From Natronocalculus amylovorans (GTDB taxonomy: Archaea > Halobacteriota > Halobacteria > Halobacteriales > Haloferacaceae), in NCBI RefSeq assembly GCF_023638035.1, contig NZ_JAKRVX010000005.1:1-64000 (forward strand): 64,000 nt of DNA, in the 5' to 3' direction. Below the pieces are notes generated by a model. That model was not told where the DNA came from, searched no databases, and saw only the letters and a program-made list of their open reading frames with translations. How positions within the stretch are numbered: the first letter of the stretch is position 1; each line of letters begins with the position of its first letter. Position numbers and translations under genes: made by a program. Of the stretch, positions 39,809 to 48,235 are shown piece by piece.

Positions 39809-40854
39809 TGGTCTGTGTTTGTTGGGGAGCCGCCGTCAGCGCGGACGCTGCGCCCGGCGAACATGGTTAGTTCAGGAACCGATACCGCGTACATATCGTC
39901 GTATGCTTCGGTTGGATCCGGCTCGTCTGCGTTCTGTGCGTATTCTGCTGCGGCTGCGATCTCTTCATCAACCTCCGCACGGAGGGATTCAACCTCATCA
40001 TCGGTCATGACGCCTGCATCAACGAGTCTGCTTGCGAAGGAATCGATCGGACAGCGACTTTGCCACTCTTGAATATCGTCATCTTCGCGGTACGGCTGTT
40101 GATCACCTTCGAAGTGACCTCTGAAGCGGTAGGTATCTGCCTCAATGAATGTCGGCCCATCGCCGTTTCTGGCACGCTCTCTCGCTTCTTGCACTGCTTC
40201 GTACACGGCAGTGATGTCCATTCCATCGATCGTAAAGCCAGGAATGTCGTACGCTTCCGCAGTTTCGCTCAGGTTTTCGAGATTGTGCTGCTTCTCAACC
40301 GGCGTTCCCTCTCCGAACTGGTTGTTTTCGACGAGGAAAATGGCTGGAAGGTCCCATGTTGCTGCAAGATTAATCGCCTCATGGACCTGTCCCTGTGCGA
40401 CTGCACCATCACCAAAGAATGCGAGTGCGACACGGTCTTCATCCTTTTGTGCTGCAGAGAGCGCTGCACCCGTTGCAAGTGGTGGGCCAGCGCCAACAAT
40501 TCCGTTTGCGCCAAGCATCCCTGCGTCAACATCTGCGATGTGCATTGAACCACCTTTGCCGTTACAGTAGCCATCGCGTTTACCGTACAGTTCGGCCATC
40601 ATCGACTGCGGTTCCAACCCTTTCGCAATACAGTGACCGTGCCCGCGATGGGTGCTTGTAATATAGTCGTCAGGCTCGAGTGCTGCACATGCACCGACCC
40701 CAACCCCTTCCTCTCCGATATACAGATGCACAAATCCAGGAATCTCACCATCTGCGAAGAGTGTCCCAGCCGTGTCATCGAACGATCGAATCAGCATCAT
40801 CCGCCGCAATGCCTCTTTTTGACCGTCTTCAGTTTCTATGTCAATTGATACCAT
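39805..40854 (-). CDS. acoA: Acetoin dehydrogenase E1 alpha subunit
   Basis: 349 residues. Thiamine-diphosphate-binding domain with the GDGAVAQGQVHEAINLAATW motif (GDG...NN; the NN is in LVENNQFGEGTP). FVHLYIGEEGVGVGACAAL near the start and THRGHGHCIAKG are characteristic of E1 alpha subunits of the acetoin branch. It is the first gene of the acoA-acoB-acoX operon and overlaps acoB by 4 bp. The E3 dihydrolipoamide dehydrogenase is not in this window and must come from elsewhere. A perfect inverted repeat lies 52 bp upstream of the start. Confidence 0.87.
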   Translation of the reverse strand: MVSIDIETEDGQKEALRRMMLIRSFDDTAGTLFADGEIPGFVHLYIGEEGVGVGACAALEPDDYITSTHRGHGHCIAKGLEPQSMMAELYGKRDGYCNGKGGSMHIADVDAGMLGANGIVGAGPPLATGAALSAAQKDEDRVALAFFGDGAVAQGQVHEAINLAATWDLPAIFLVENNQFGEGTPVEKQHNLENLSETAEAYDIPGFTIDGMDITAVYEAVQEARERARNGDGPTFIEADTYRFRGHFEGDQQPYREDDDIQEWQSRCPIDSFASRLVDAGVMTDDEVESLRAEVDEEIAAAAEYAQNADEPDPTEAYDDMYAVSVPELTMFAGRSVRADGGSPTNTDQ

Positions 40855-40905
40855 GCAAGTATAATGGTCGTTCGTGATGTATTAGAGGTTGCGGCAAATA
40901 TCATG

Positions 40906-40923
40906 ATCTAGAGGGGTCTAGAT
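40906..40923. promoter_or_regulatory. Inverted repeat upstream of acoA (candidate operator)
   Basis: ATCTAGA, GGGG, TCTAGAT: a perfect 7-bp inverted repeat with a 4-nt spacer, 52 bp before the acoA start. It holds two CTAG tetramers, as does the repeat before acoC, although the two repeats differ in sequence. A regulator of the acetoin operon could bind it. The rest of the 285-bp gap to the RtcB gene holds no supported gene. Confidence 0.45.
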
Positions 40924-41126
40924 GCTTGAATTCAATGTATGCGGTTATCACATGGTATATATTAAATAGTACTGTCTAATGATAATTCGCTGCCAAAGAC
41001 AGATTTGGACCAACAAACACTGAGCGCCAGTGTACAAACAGACAAACACAACCGACTGCAGCCGATATGTACCTCAACAGCTAACTACTCGTATGGTAGG
41101 ATTACAGACAACACACGGGCATCAGT

Positions 41127-41132
41127 GGGAGG
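41127..41132 (+). promoter_or_regulatory. Shine-Dalgarno site deciding the RtcB-family start
   Basis: GGGAGG lies 7 bases before the ATG at 41140, deciding between that codon and upstream in-frame codons starting from TTG at 41005. A TATA-like stretch (GTATATATTAAATAG near 40955-40970) would then leave a leader of roughly 150 nt, unusually long for this group. Confidence 0.45.
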
Positions 41133-41139
41133 AATAACC

Positions 41140-42585
41140 ATGCCGATCGAACTGACGGGAGAATACACCACCGCACGGATTATGACCGACGATGAGTCAC
41201 TCGTTGAGCCGAATGTCCGCGAGCAGATTCAGTCGCTCCTTGATCACCCTGCATTCACAGAGCCGATTCGAATGATGCCGGATACACATCTCGGTGCAGG
41301 AGCTCCGGTTGGGTTCACCATGCCGCTTGCAGACAAGATTGTTCCAAACATCGTTGGTGTTGATGTGGGCTGCGGAATGGCCGCAACAAACCTCGGTGAC
41401 CGGCTTCCACTCACTGACCACGATCGAGAAGCCGAAGTTCGCGCTGCGATACCAATGGGGCGCTCAGTACACGAGTACGACGAGGCACCGCATCTCGTTG
41501 ATGCGTTCCCATTCGATCGCGCAAATGAGGTCTTTGACCAGTTCAACAGCGCATACGAGTCAACATTTGGCCGCTCGATCGATCCGATCGAGTTTGAATT
41601 TACAGGGTATGATGGGGAATACGTCAAATCACTCTGCGATCGGGTGCTCCGTAATCAGCGACAGGGAATCGGTCATATAATCAAAAGTGCTGGAACGCTT
41701 GGCGGCGGAAATCACTTTATTGAGTTCAACAAGGCGACACAGTCAGAAGACTACTGGCTTGTTATCCATAGTGGATCGCGATACCTCGGCAAATCGGTTG
41801 CTGAATACTGGCAACAGAAAGCAAATGAGTACCGATCGGCAGATTCGCTTCGGGATGCAATTCCGAGCGAATATAGTCCGTACTTCAAATTCGACCTCGA
41901 AACCGTGGGCGATGCTGCGTTACACCGCTGGGTCACCGGCGGCATGGGTGAGTCACATCTTAAGAAAGACAAAATCAGAGCAGATTTTACGGGGAAACAG
42001 ATCGAAGAGACATTTGACCTGCTTTCGCGGCCGACCCAACTGATTGAGGCGCGGAATGACAGCCTCGATTGGCTGGACGGGCGGGAAGCAGACGGTTACT
42101 ATGTGGATATGCTCTTTGCACAGCAGTATGCTCGCTGGAATCGAGAGCTAATGAGCGATGCCGTTTGTGATGTGCTTGCTATTGAGCCAGTCGATCGGTT
42201 CCAATCGGTTCACAACTACATTGATTTCAGAGATCTCACAATCCGAAAAGGCGCAACACCAGCACGAGAGGGACAACGGCTGGTGATTCCGTTCAATATG
42301 GCGGTCGGCTCAATCATTGCAGATGGTCGCGGAAACGACCAGTACAACCAGAGCGCCCCACACGGTGCCGGTCGTGTGATGAGCCGTGGCCAAGCGTTTG
42401 ACACCATCTCAATCGAGGCGTTCCGAGCTGCGATGGATGGGATCTATTCGGAGTCAGTTGTTGAGTCCGTTAAAGACGAAGCTCCGATGGCATACAAACC
42501 TGCGGCAGCAATCGAGTCCGCACTCGAACCAACGGCAGAGGTAGTCGATCGGCTCGAAGTTGTGCATAATCTCAAAGCTCGGTGA
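41140..42585 (+). CDS. RtcB-family RNA ligase
   Basis: 481 residues. The family signatures are present: MMPDTHLGAGAPVGFTMPLA, NIVGVDVGCGM (metal-binding Asp and Cys), GTLGGGNHFIEF (guanylylation/metal region) and LVIHSGSRYLGKSVAEY. RtcB joins 2',3'-cyclic-phosphate ends to 5'-OH ends using GTP, as in archaeal tRNA splicing. The spacing and length differ from the canonical archaeal RtcB, which also often contains an intein, so this is probably a second, divergent member acting in RNA repair rather than the tRNA-splicing enzyme. The ATG at 41140 follows a good ribosome-binding site. Confidence 0.85.
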   Translation: MPIELTGEYTTARIMTDDESLVEPNVREQIQSLLDHPAFTEPIRMMPDTHLGAGAPVGFTMPLADKIVPNIVGVDVGCGMAATNLGDRLPLTDHDREAEVRAAIPMGRSVHEYDEAPHLVDAFPFDRANEVFDQFNSAYESTFGRSIDPIEFEFTGYDGEYVKSLCDRVLRNQRQGIGHIIKSAGTLGGGNHFIEFNKATQSEDYWLVIHSGSRYLGKSVAEYWQQKANEYRSADSLRDAIPSEYSPYFKFDLETVGDAALHRWVTGGMGESHLKKDKIRADFTGKQIEETFDLLSRPTQLIEARNDSLDWLDGREADGYYVDMLFAQQYARWNRELMSDAVCDVLAIEPVDRFQSVHNYIDFRDLTIRKGATPAREGQRLVIPFNMAVGSIIADGRGNDQYNQSAPHGAGRVMSRGQAFDTISIEAFRAAMDGIYSESVVESVKDEAPMAYKPAAAIESALEPTAEVVDRLEVVHNLKAR

Positions 42586-42621
42586 ACAGCAGGATTCGTC
42601 GTTTTGCCGATTGGCGTTGTG

Positions 42622-43473
42622 CTACCGGACGATCGTCGCTGAGACACCTGCCCGTCGCATAACTGTTTCAGCGGTACTCCCTAACAGAATACGAGCAATT
42701 CCCTCTCGGCCATGACTGCCAACAACGATGTGATCAATATCATGTGTGTCCGCGTGCTGGACAATGCCTCTAGCTGCAGATTCGCTTGCTTCGACGGCTG
42801 GTTCGATCGAGACACCCACATTCTCACCTTGTGTGACTGCATCCGAGACGAGTGCTTGAGCTGCAGCTCGGATTTGATCGTACTCGCGCTCGCTGTAGAT
42901 TGGTCGTCCCCCACTGAACCACGCACGGTATGGATCGATAATATGCAATGCAGTGACTGAAGCGTCGGGAAATCGAGAAAACGTGTACGAAAGTGCCTGT
43001 TGTGCCTGTGATGCGTCATCAATTCCAACGAGAACCTTGGCTCCAGGGCGCGTAACTGCGGTGGATGCATTCGAGTCATCTCGATTTCGATACCGAAATG
43101 CAGTCACCGGGACATGGCTTCGCCGGGCAACCTGCTCTGTGACGCTCCCAAGAAGAACTCGAACAACACCTGCTCGTCCGTGGCTACCCATAATAACCTC
43201 ATTGCAGTCGTGCTCCTCGGCAGCGGTTACAATTTCGCGACCCGTTGAACCAACCGTGGTCTCGGTTTCGATGCGATCGAGCTCATGTGGATCGATTCGG
43301 CCGGAAAGATCGAACACACGATCGACTTTTGACTCATATGAGTAGTACACGTCCCTCGGATCAATAACGTGCAGAAGCCGCACCTCTGCAGTTGGAAAGA
43401 CCCCAAGGGCATACTCGATCGCAGCAAACGAGAGCGGAGAGCCATCTGTGGGTACAAGTACACGATCGACCAT
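42622..43473 (-). CDS. Tandem universal stress protein (UspA domains)
   Basis: 283 residues with two UspA domains. Domain 1 runs about 1-135 (VLVPTDGSPLSFAAIEYAL, with the nucleotide motif MGSHGRAGVVRVLLGSVTEQV read in two parts) and domain 2 about 147-283 (KVLVGIDDASQAQQALSYTF, VGSHGREGIARILLGSTAE). The G-x2-G-x9-G(S/T) ATP-binding motif is intact in both. Such tandem proteins are abundant in haloarchaea and are linked to stress and growth arrest. The ATG at 43473 gives MVDRVLVPTDGS. A small 42-codon gene is divergent upstream. Confidence 0.9.
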   Translation of the reverse strand: MVDRVLVPTDGSPLSFAAIEYALGVFPTAEVRLLHVIDPRDVYYSYESKVDRVFDLSGRIDPHELDRIETETTVGSTGREIVTAAEEHDCNEVIMGSHGRAGVVRVLLGSVTEQVARRSHVPVTAFRYRNRDDSNASTAVTRPGAKVLVGIDDASQAQQALSYTFSRFPDASVTALHIIDPYRAWFSGGRPIYSEREYDQIRAAAQALVSDAVTQGENVGVSIEPAVEASESAARGIVQHADTHDIDHIVVGSHGREGIARILLGSTAETVMRRAGVSATIVR

Positions 43474-43623
43474 ATACCATATCCCTCGCTGAACTGTCAA
43501 AGCCGTAGTTTCGGAGTACAAACCAGATACAAAGTAATTGTGTGCTAATGACAGTCATGGATGTGTGTATATTTTGGTATCTGGTAAGTTCGGTTAAGTA
43601 CACAGTCACGCTATTCATGAGAC

Positions 43624-43752
43624 ATGCGCGAATCAATGATTACTGACGAGGAAATGGAACGGATCCGCGCGTTTGCCCGTAAACCGATGTATAAACGAAG
43701 TAGTGATGACCTTCTCCCCAGTGCCAAGGCTGACGAAGAGAAAGAAGAATAA
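43624..43752 (+). CDS. Short acidic protein (42 aa), probable gene
   Basis: ATG at 43624 to TAA at 43750-43752. It starts MRESMITDEEMERIRAFARK, has PMYKRSSDDLLP and ends in an acidic tail (ADEEKEE). The acidic bias and clean helix suit a haloarchaeal small protein, and it stands in the space between the USP and SDR genes with nothing else. No family is recognised. Support is codon pattern and position only. Confidence 0.5.
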   Translation: MRESMITDEEMERIRAFARKPMYKRSSDDLLPSAKADEEKEE

Positions 43753-43782
43753 TCTCTGCCGATAGTTCAGGCGCTCACCACA

Positions 43783-44556
43783 TCACTGTGTATGAGCCAT
43801 TCCTCCATCGATAACAAGCGACTCACCATTGACGTAATCCGCGAGATCGCTAGCAAGATACAATGCAGCGTCAGCAACATCTTCCGGCTGGCCTGCTCGC
43901 CGGGATGGAATCGTTGAAACATAGCCCTCCTCGGCTTCAGTTCCGAAGATAGCGACGTCGTCGGTAGTCATTGCCGTCTCGATCAGACCAGGGTGAATTG
44001 AATTCACGCGAACACCATCTGGCCCTAATTTTGCTGCAAGCGAGTACGTCAGCAGCCGGACTGCACCTTTTGAGGTGCAGTAGGTCACAAAGTCTGCAGA
44101 GCCTTGCAGTCCAGCGACGCTGGAAATGTTGATGATGCTTCCCCCACCGTTTTCAACAAGTCGCTTTCCAGCTGCTTGTGCACCGAAGAAGACACCCCGA
44201 ACGTTGATGTCCATAATAAAATCATACTCCTCTTCGGTTGTCTCAAGGAACTCCTCACCCCGAAAGACACCCGCGTTATTGACCATTACATCAATCCCGC
44301 CAAAGTCGTCTGCTGCGGCTACCGCAGCCTCCAGATCATCGATCGAGGTGACATCACACTCGACATACGTTGCATCAACACCATACTCATCAGCGACGAG
44401 TTCATGCGTTGGCGTGCCGCCTTCTCGTGGCTCCGACTGAATATCTGCGTTGACAATATTGGCACCTTCTTCGGCATACCGGATTGCGATCGCTCGTCCG
44501 TTACCGCTCGATCCACCTGTGATCACTGCTGTCTTGTCCGCAAGAAGCTTGGACAT
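43783..44556 (-). CDS. Short-chain dehydrogenase/reductase (FabG-like)
   Basis: 257 residues of classical SDR. Nucleotide motif TAVITGGSSGNGRAIA, the NNAG motif in VMVNNAGVFRG, catalytic Ser in IINISSVAGLQG, YxxxK in FVTYCTSKGAVRL, and the C-terminal LVIDGGMAHTQ. An Asp/Asn at the end of strand 2 (NIVNADIQSE) suggests preference for NAD(H). The substrate is unknown; sugar, secondary alcohol, acetoin or 3-oxoacyl substrates all fit the subgroup. It lies 55 bp downstream of the M20 hydrolase gene on the same strand, so the two may be co-transcribed. Confidence 0.9.
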   Translation of the reverse strand: MSKLLADKTAVITGGSSGNGRAIAIRYAEEGANIVNADIQSEPREGGTPTHELVADEYGVDATYVECDVTSIDDLEAAVAAADDFGGIDVMVNNAGVFRGEEFLETTEEEYDFIMDINVRGVFFGAQAAGKRLVENGGGSIINISSVAGLQGSADFVTYCTSKGAVRLLTYSLAAKLGPDGVRVNSIHPGLIETAMTTDDVAIFGTEAEEGYVSTIPSRRAGQPEDVADAALYLASDLADYVNGESLVIDGGMAHTQ

Positions 44557-44611
44557 GACAGACCCTCCACATGTGGGGAGTTAACTATTTGCACCTATCA
44601 ACAACAAGTAA

Positions 44612-46024
44612 TCACCGATCGACAAGATCTGCGGGGGTAACATCGGCTGGAAGTCCAGATGTATACGCTATCTCTGCGGTTCGATCGGCAAACTCGTTCT
44701 GTGCGTCTTCGATGCGTGCTGGTTCGGAGAGCAGTGTTGCAAGTGCGCCGCCGATCGTTTTTGCGGCGTACAACATCCCGTTTGTTCCAACACTGCCGCT
44801 TGCAGCGACCGCTTGCCAAGAGTGCAGTGGCGTCCCAACCGGGAACGTTGCAGTCGTCATTCGACCAAGCGGGACAACATGGCTCACGTCACCGGAATCT
44901 GTGGAGTACGACCCAGTCTTCCCAACATCATTCGGTGCAACAGGATCTGTGAGCAGCGGTTGTGTCTGCGCCTTTTGTTGGGCGTCTTCGGTTGGGAGCT
45001 GTGCAATTGCACCTGACACATCGCCAATGGATTCCTTGAGCTCTGCAGCCAGCTGTCGATCGCTCTCGCTCACACTGAAGCCCCCGAGTTCGTCCATCGT
45101 CTCAACAATAAGATCACCAAGCGCGTGATTCGGCAACACGTTGTATGCTGCGGCAGTTTTACGGATCGTCACATCAACATCAGCCATCATCGCTGCGCCC
45201 TCAAAGATATCTGTCACCCACTCGCTGATTGCTTCAACGTGCGATCGGGTTGGTGCCCGGACCAAGTATTCGCCGCGAGCAACCGGTGGAACGACGTTCG
45301 GTGCGGCACCGCCCTCTTTGATTACATAATGGATACGGGTTGCATCAGGGACGTGCTCTCGCATATGTTCGATCCCCATGTTTGCGAGTTGGAGTGCATC
45401 TAACGCGCTTCGCCCTGCGTGCGGCTCTGCAGCAGCGTGTGCAGAGACACCGTTATAGGTTACTTCCCAGCTATCAACAGCAAGACTGCTCCCTTTTCTG
45501 GCCGAAGTAAACCAGCCGGGATGCCATGAAACGATCGCATCGACATCCGAAAATGCACCGTCTCGGATCATGAACGGTTTACCAATGCCAACCTCTTCGG
45601 CAGGCGTCCCAAAGTAGATCACCGATCCAGTTAGCTCACCGGCAGCGATCGCATCACGAACCGCAAGCGCAGCACCCAAACTCCCGACGCCAAAGAGATT
45701 ATGTCCACAGCCATGTCCTGGCGCGCCAGGCTCAACTGGCTCTCTCTGTGCAGTTGCCTGTTGTGAAAGCTTGGGCAGCGCATCATACTCGCCCATCGTT
45801 CCAACGACCGGCCCTTCATCACCAAAGCGGGCAACAAACGCGGTCTCCATCCCTCCAACACCGGATTCGATCGTAAATCCAGCATCTGTTAACACTCCTT
45901 TAATTTCTGCTGCTGCATACGTTTCATCCAGCGCTAGCTGTGGGTGATCCCAGATATCCAGCGCAAGCGCAGAAAGCATCTCTTCTCGTTCATCAACAGA
46001 TGACACGATCCGATCGAGTAACAT
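44612..46024 (-). CDS. M20-family amidohydrolase (AbgB-like)
   Basis: 470 residues. The metal-binding residues of M20 enzymes are visible: GHGCGHNLFGVGSL, TPAEEVGIGKPFMI, and the dimerisation-domain start WEVTYNGVSAHAAAEPHAGR. The closest group by architecture is AbgB, the catalytic subunit for p-aminobenzoyl-glutamate hydrolysis, but many members act on other N-acyl amino acids. The ATG at 46024 gives MLLDRIVSSVDEREEML; an upstream ATG adds 16 non-conserved residues. The divergent enolase-superfamily gene starts 116 bp away, suggesting a shared pathway such as the breakdown of N-acyl or D-amino compounds. Confidence 0.87.
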   Translation of the reverse strand: MLLDRIVSSVDEREEMLSALALDIWDHPQLALDETYAAAEIKGVLTDAGFTIESGVGGMETAFVARFGDEGPVVGTMGEYDALPKLSQQATAQREPVEPGAPGHGCGHNLFGVGSLGAALAVRDAIAAGELTGSVIYFGTPAEEVGIGKPFMIRDGAFSDVDAIVSWHPGWFTSARKGSSLAVDSWEVTYNGVSAHAAAEPHAGRSALDALQLANMGIEHMREHVPDATRIHYVIKEGGAAPNVVPPVARGEYLVRAPTRSHVEAISEWVTDIFEGAAMMADVDVTIRKTAAAYNVLPNHALGDLIVETMDELGGFSVSESDRQLAAELKESIGDVSGAIAQLPTEDAQQKAQTQPLLTDPVAPNDVGKTGSYSTDSGDVSHVVPLGRMTTATFPVGTPLHSWQAVAASGSVGTNGMLYAAKTIGGALATLLSEPARIEDAQNEFADRTAEIAYTSGLPADVTPADLVDR

Positions 46025-46140
46025 TGGGCGTAGTTCAGATACCGAACATAAATAGCTGTGTCCAGCGGCCAACGACGAACATCGACGTGTTGGATTGTTT
46101 TTTACTCCAGCCGTTCTTCCGGCTCCATCGACCTTTTATC

Positions 46141-47301
46141 ATGGTTACGCAATCAGAGAGTATGAAAGTCGTCGATCTCGAAGTTATCCCTGTCTCAGTA
46201 CCTGAAGCGACTGCATACGAGACAAGCCTCTCGCTTGCATCCGACCAACAGACAAATACGTATGATCATGTCGTCGTCCGAATTGAAGGCGAAAACGGGG
46301 CTGTTGGCTGGGGGGAAGTTGCTCCCACTCCGTTTTGGCCACGAGGACTGACCCAACAGAGCTGTGCATCACTTATCGAAGAGCAGCTAAAACCGATCGT
46401 CGTTGGATCAGATCTGTTCAGAATCCCACGGACGATCGAAACGATGGAGCGGCGCATTTCCGATATGCCGTTCCCCATCTGTGCGGTCGATATTGCGCTG
46501 TATGACCTCCTTGGGAAAACCGTTGATCGACCAGTGTACGACCTCTTGGGTGGGCCAAAGAACGCGGATCGATCGATTGACCTGCACTATTCGATCGGTA
46601 TTAAATCACCCGAAGAGATGAAAGAGGACGCAGCCAACGCTCTCGAGTCGGGGTACAACGCCTTCAAAATCAAAGTCGGTGGTGATGATCCAGACAGTGA
46701 ACGGGAGGCGATCGCAGCAGTCACCGATGTTGTCGAGGATGCAAAAATCAGGGTTGATGCAAATCAGGGCTGGATGCCAGATGAGGCAATTCGAACGATC
46801 AGAATGCTTGACGAAGCCGCAAACGGTCTCGTACTGGTTGAACAGCCAGTTGCGTACGACGATCTCAACGGACTCCGACGGGTCAAAGAAGCGGTCAAAC
46901 CGCCGATCCTTGCGGATGAAGCCTGCTTTTCGCCACGTGATGTTGCGGCGATCGCCCGACAGGATGCAGCGGATATTGTAAACATCAAACTGGCAAAAAC
47001 AGGTGGTCTCTACAACGGACGGCAGGTCGCAACCGTTGCAAAAGCGCACGGACTAACCTGTTTCATGGGTGGGATGGTTGAACTCGGAATTGGACTCGCT
47101 GCAAACGCACACTTCACACTTGCCTCCCCCGAAATCACCTATCCAACCGGTGCGCTCAACATCCACGCAGCATCGTCACTGCTCGAAGATGATGCACAGT
47201 GGTCTGCAACTGACGGTGAATTTTCAGTGCCCAATAAGCCAGGGCTTGGCATCGAGATTGATCATAATGCACTCTCGAAGTACCGAACAGACGAAAAATG
47301 A
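46141..47301 (+). CDS. Enolase-superfamily enzyme (MLE/dipeptide-epimerase subgroup)
   Basis: 386 residues. The muconate-lactonizing-enzyme pattern is complete: catalytic Lys in FKIKVGG (KxK), metal ligands in RVDANQGW (Asp), LVEQPV (Glu) and ILADEACFS (Asp), and the second Lys in NIKLAKTGG. The capping domain opens with AYETSLSLASDQQT. Members racemise or epimerise N-acyl amino acids or dipeptides, or cyclise dienoic acids. The start could be 46141 or the ATG at 46162 (MKVVDLEVIPV). Divergence from an M20 hydrolase gene favours amino-acid or peptide substrates. Confidence 0.9.
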   Translation: MVTQSESMKVVDLEVIPVSVPEATAYETSLSLASDQQTNTYDHVVVRIEGENGAVGWGEVAPTPFWPRGLTQQSCASLIEEQLKPIVVGSDLFRIPRTIETMERRISDMPFPICAVDIALYDLLGKTVDRPVYDLLGGPKNADRSIDLHYSIGIKSPEEMKEDAANALESGYNAFKIKVGGDDPDSEREAIAAVTDVVEDAKIRVDANQGWMPDEAIRTIRMLDEAANGLVLVEQPVAYDDLNGLRRVKEAVKPPILADEACFSPRDVAAIARQDAADIVNIKLAKTGGLYNGRQVATVAKAHGLTCFMGGMVELGIGLAANAHFTLASPEITYPTGALNIHAASSLLEDDAQWSATDGEFSVPNKPGLGIEIDHNALSKYRTDEK

Positions 47302-47353
47302 CATATCAGCTCTTCTGAAGCCAACATAAACCGATGTGAGACCATACGTATGT

Positions 47354-48235
47354 ATGGGTTACTGGCTGGGCTTTCGACCAACACATCGCTTCAAATCGAT
47401 CGTCCAGCAGCATGAGCCGTGGATTTTTCCGATCCTATATTTGGGATGGGCGCTGCTGTTCTGGATTCCACTTATTTTCTCCGATGCACCGGTGTGGTCG
47501 ATCCCAAACGTCTTTTTGCTCCTTCTTGGTGGCATGAGTCCGGTTGTTGCAGGAGTTGTACTCCTGTGGGTTACTGCTGGATGGAACGGGTATACTGATC
47601 TCGTCCAACGACTCACTGAAATCAACCGAATTCCCCGTCAATGGTGGCTCATTATCACCCTGTACTATCCCGGTTTCACATGGGGTGTCGCGGCCATCGT
47701 CCTTGTGCTCGGTATCACTGACACACCGATTACACTCATTTCGATTGATCGCTTGAGTGATCCAGCAGCCGTTGTGCTTCTCATCGCAGTTGCATTCGTG
47801 TTTCCAACCGTCGAAGAGATCGGGCTTCGCGGCTACTGGTTCGACCAGCTACAAGCGCGGTGGAGCGCACTCACAGCGAGTTTGATCCTTGGAACTGTGT
47901 GGGCACTGTGGCATCTCCCGCTGTTCTACATGACTGGGTACTACAGCACGACAACCTTTGACCCGCAATTATGGTGGTTCCTTCCAAGTCTTGTATTCAC
48001 TGCAATCATCGGAACGTGGGTCTACAACAATACCCAACGGAGCGTGCTTGCCGTGATTTCATTACACTTTTTTGGCAACCTTACAGGAGAGGTTGTAGGG
48101 CTTACAAGTGGTATTTCCCCGCTCGCTGCTGCGGTGACGATCGCGATCGCTACACTCCTTGTTGCAGTATATGGTCCGGAATCATTGCGGGGGTGGAACA
48201 CAAAACGGCCGATCGCACCTAGATACGGAAACTGA
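47354..48235 (+). CDS. CPBP-family intramembrane metalloprotease (Abi-like)
   Basis: 293 residues with about eight membrane segments. The protease motifs are present: VEEIGLRGYW (EExxxR), ALWHLPLFYM (FxxxH-type His) and VISLHFFGN (third His). CPBP/Rce1-type proteases process prenylated proteins in eukaryotes and bacteriocin-related or signalling proteins in bacteria; archaeal substrates are unknown. I prefer the ATG at 47354 to the GTG at 47336. The last 17 bp overlap the convergent downstream gene, the two stop codons lying within each other's coding sequence. Confidence 0.88.
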   Translation: MGYWLGFRPTHRFKSIVQQHEPWIFPILYLGWALLFWIPLIFSDAPVWSIPNVFLLLLGGMSPVVAGVVLLWVTAGWNGYTDLVQRLTEINRIPRQWWLIITLYYPGFTWGVAAIVLVLGITDTPITLISIDRLSDPAAVVLLIAVAFVFPTVEEIGLRGYWFDQLQARWSALTASLILGTVWALWHLPLFYMTGYYSTTTFDPQLWWFLPSLVFTAIIGTWVYNNTQRSVLAVISLHFFGNLTGEVVGLTSGISPLAAAVTIAIATLLVAVYGPESLRGWNTKRPIAPRYGN

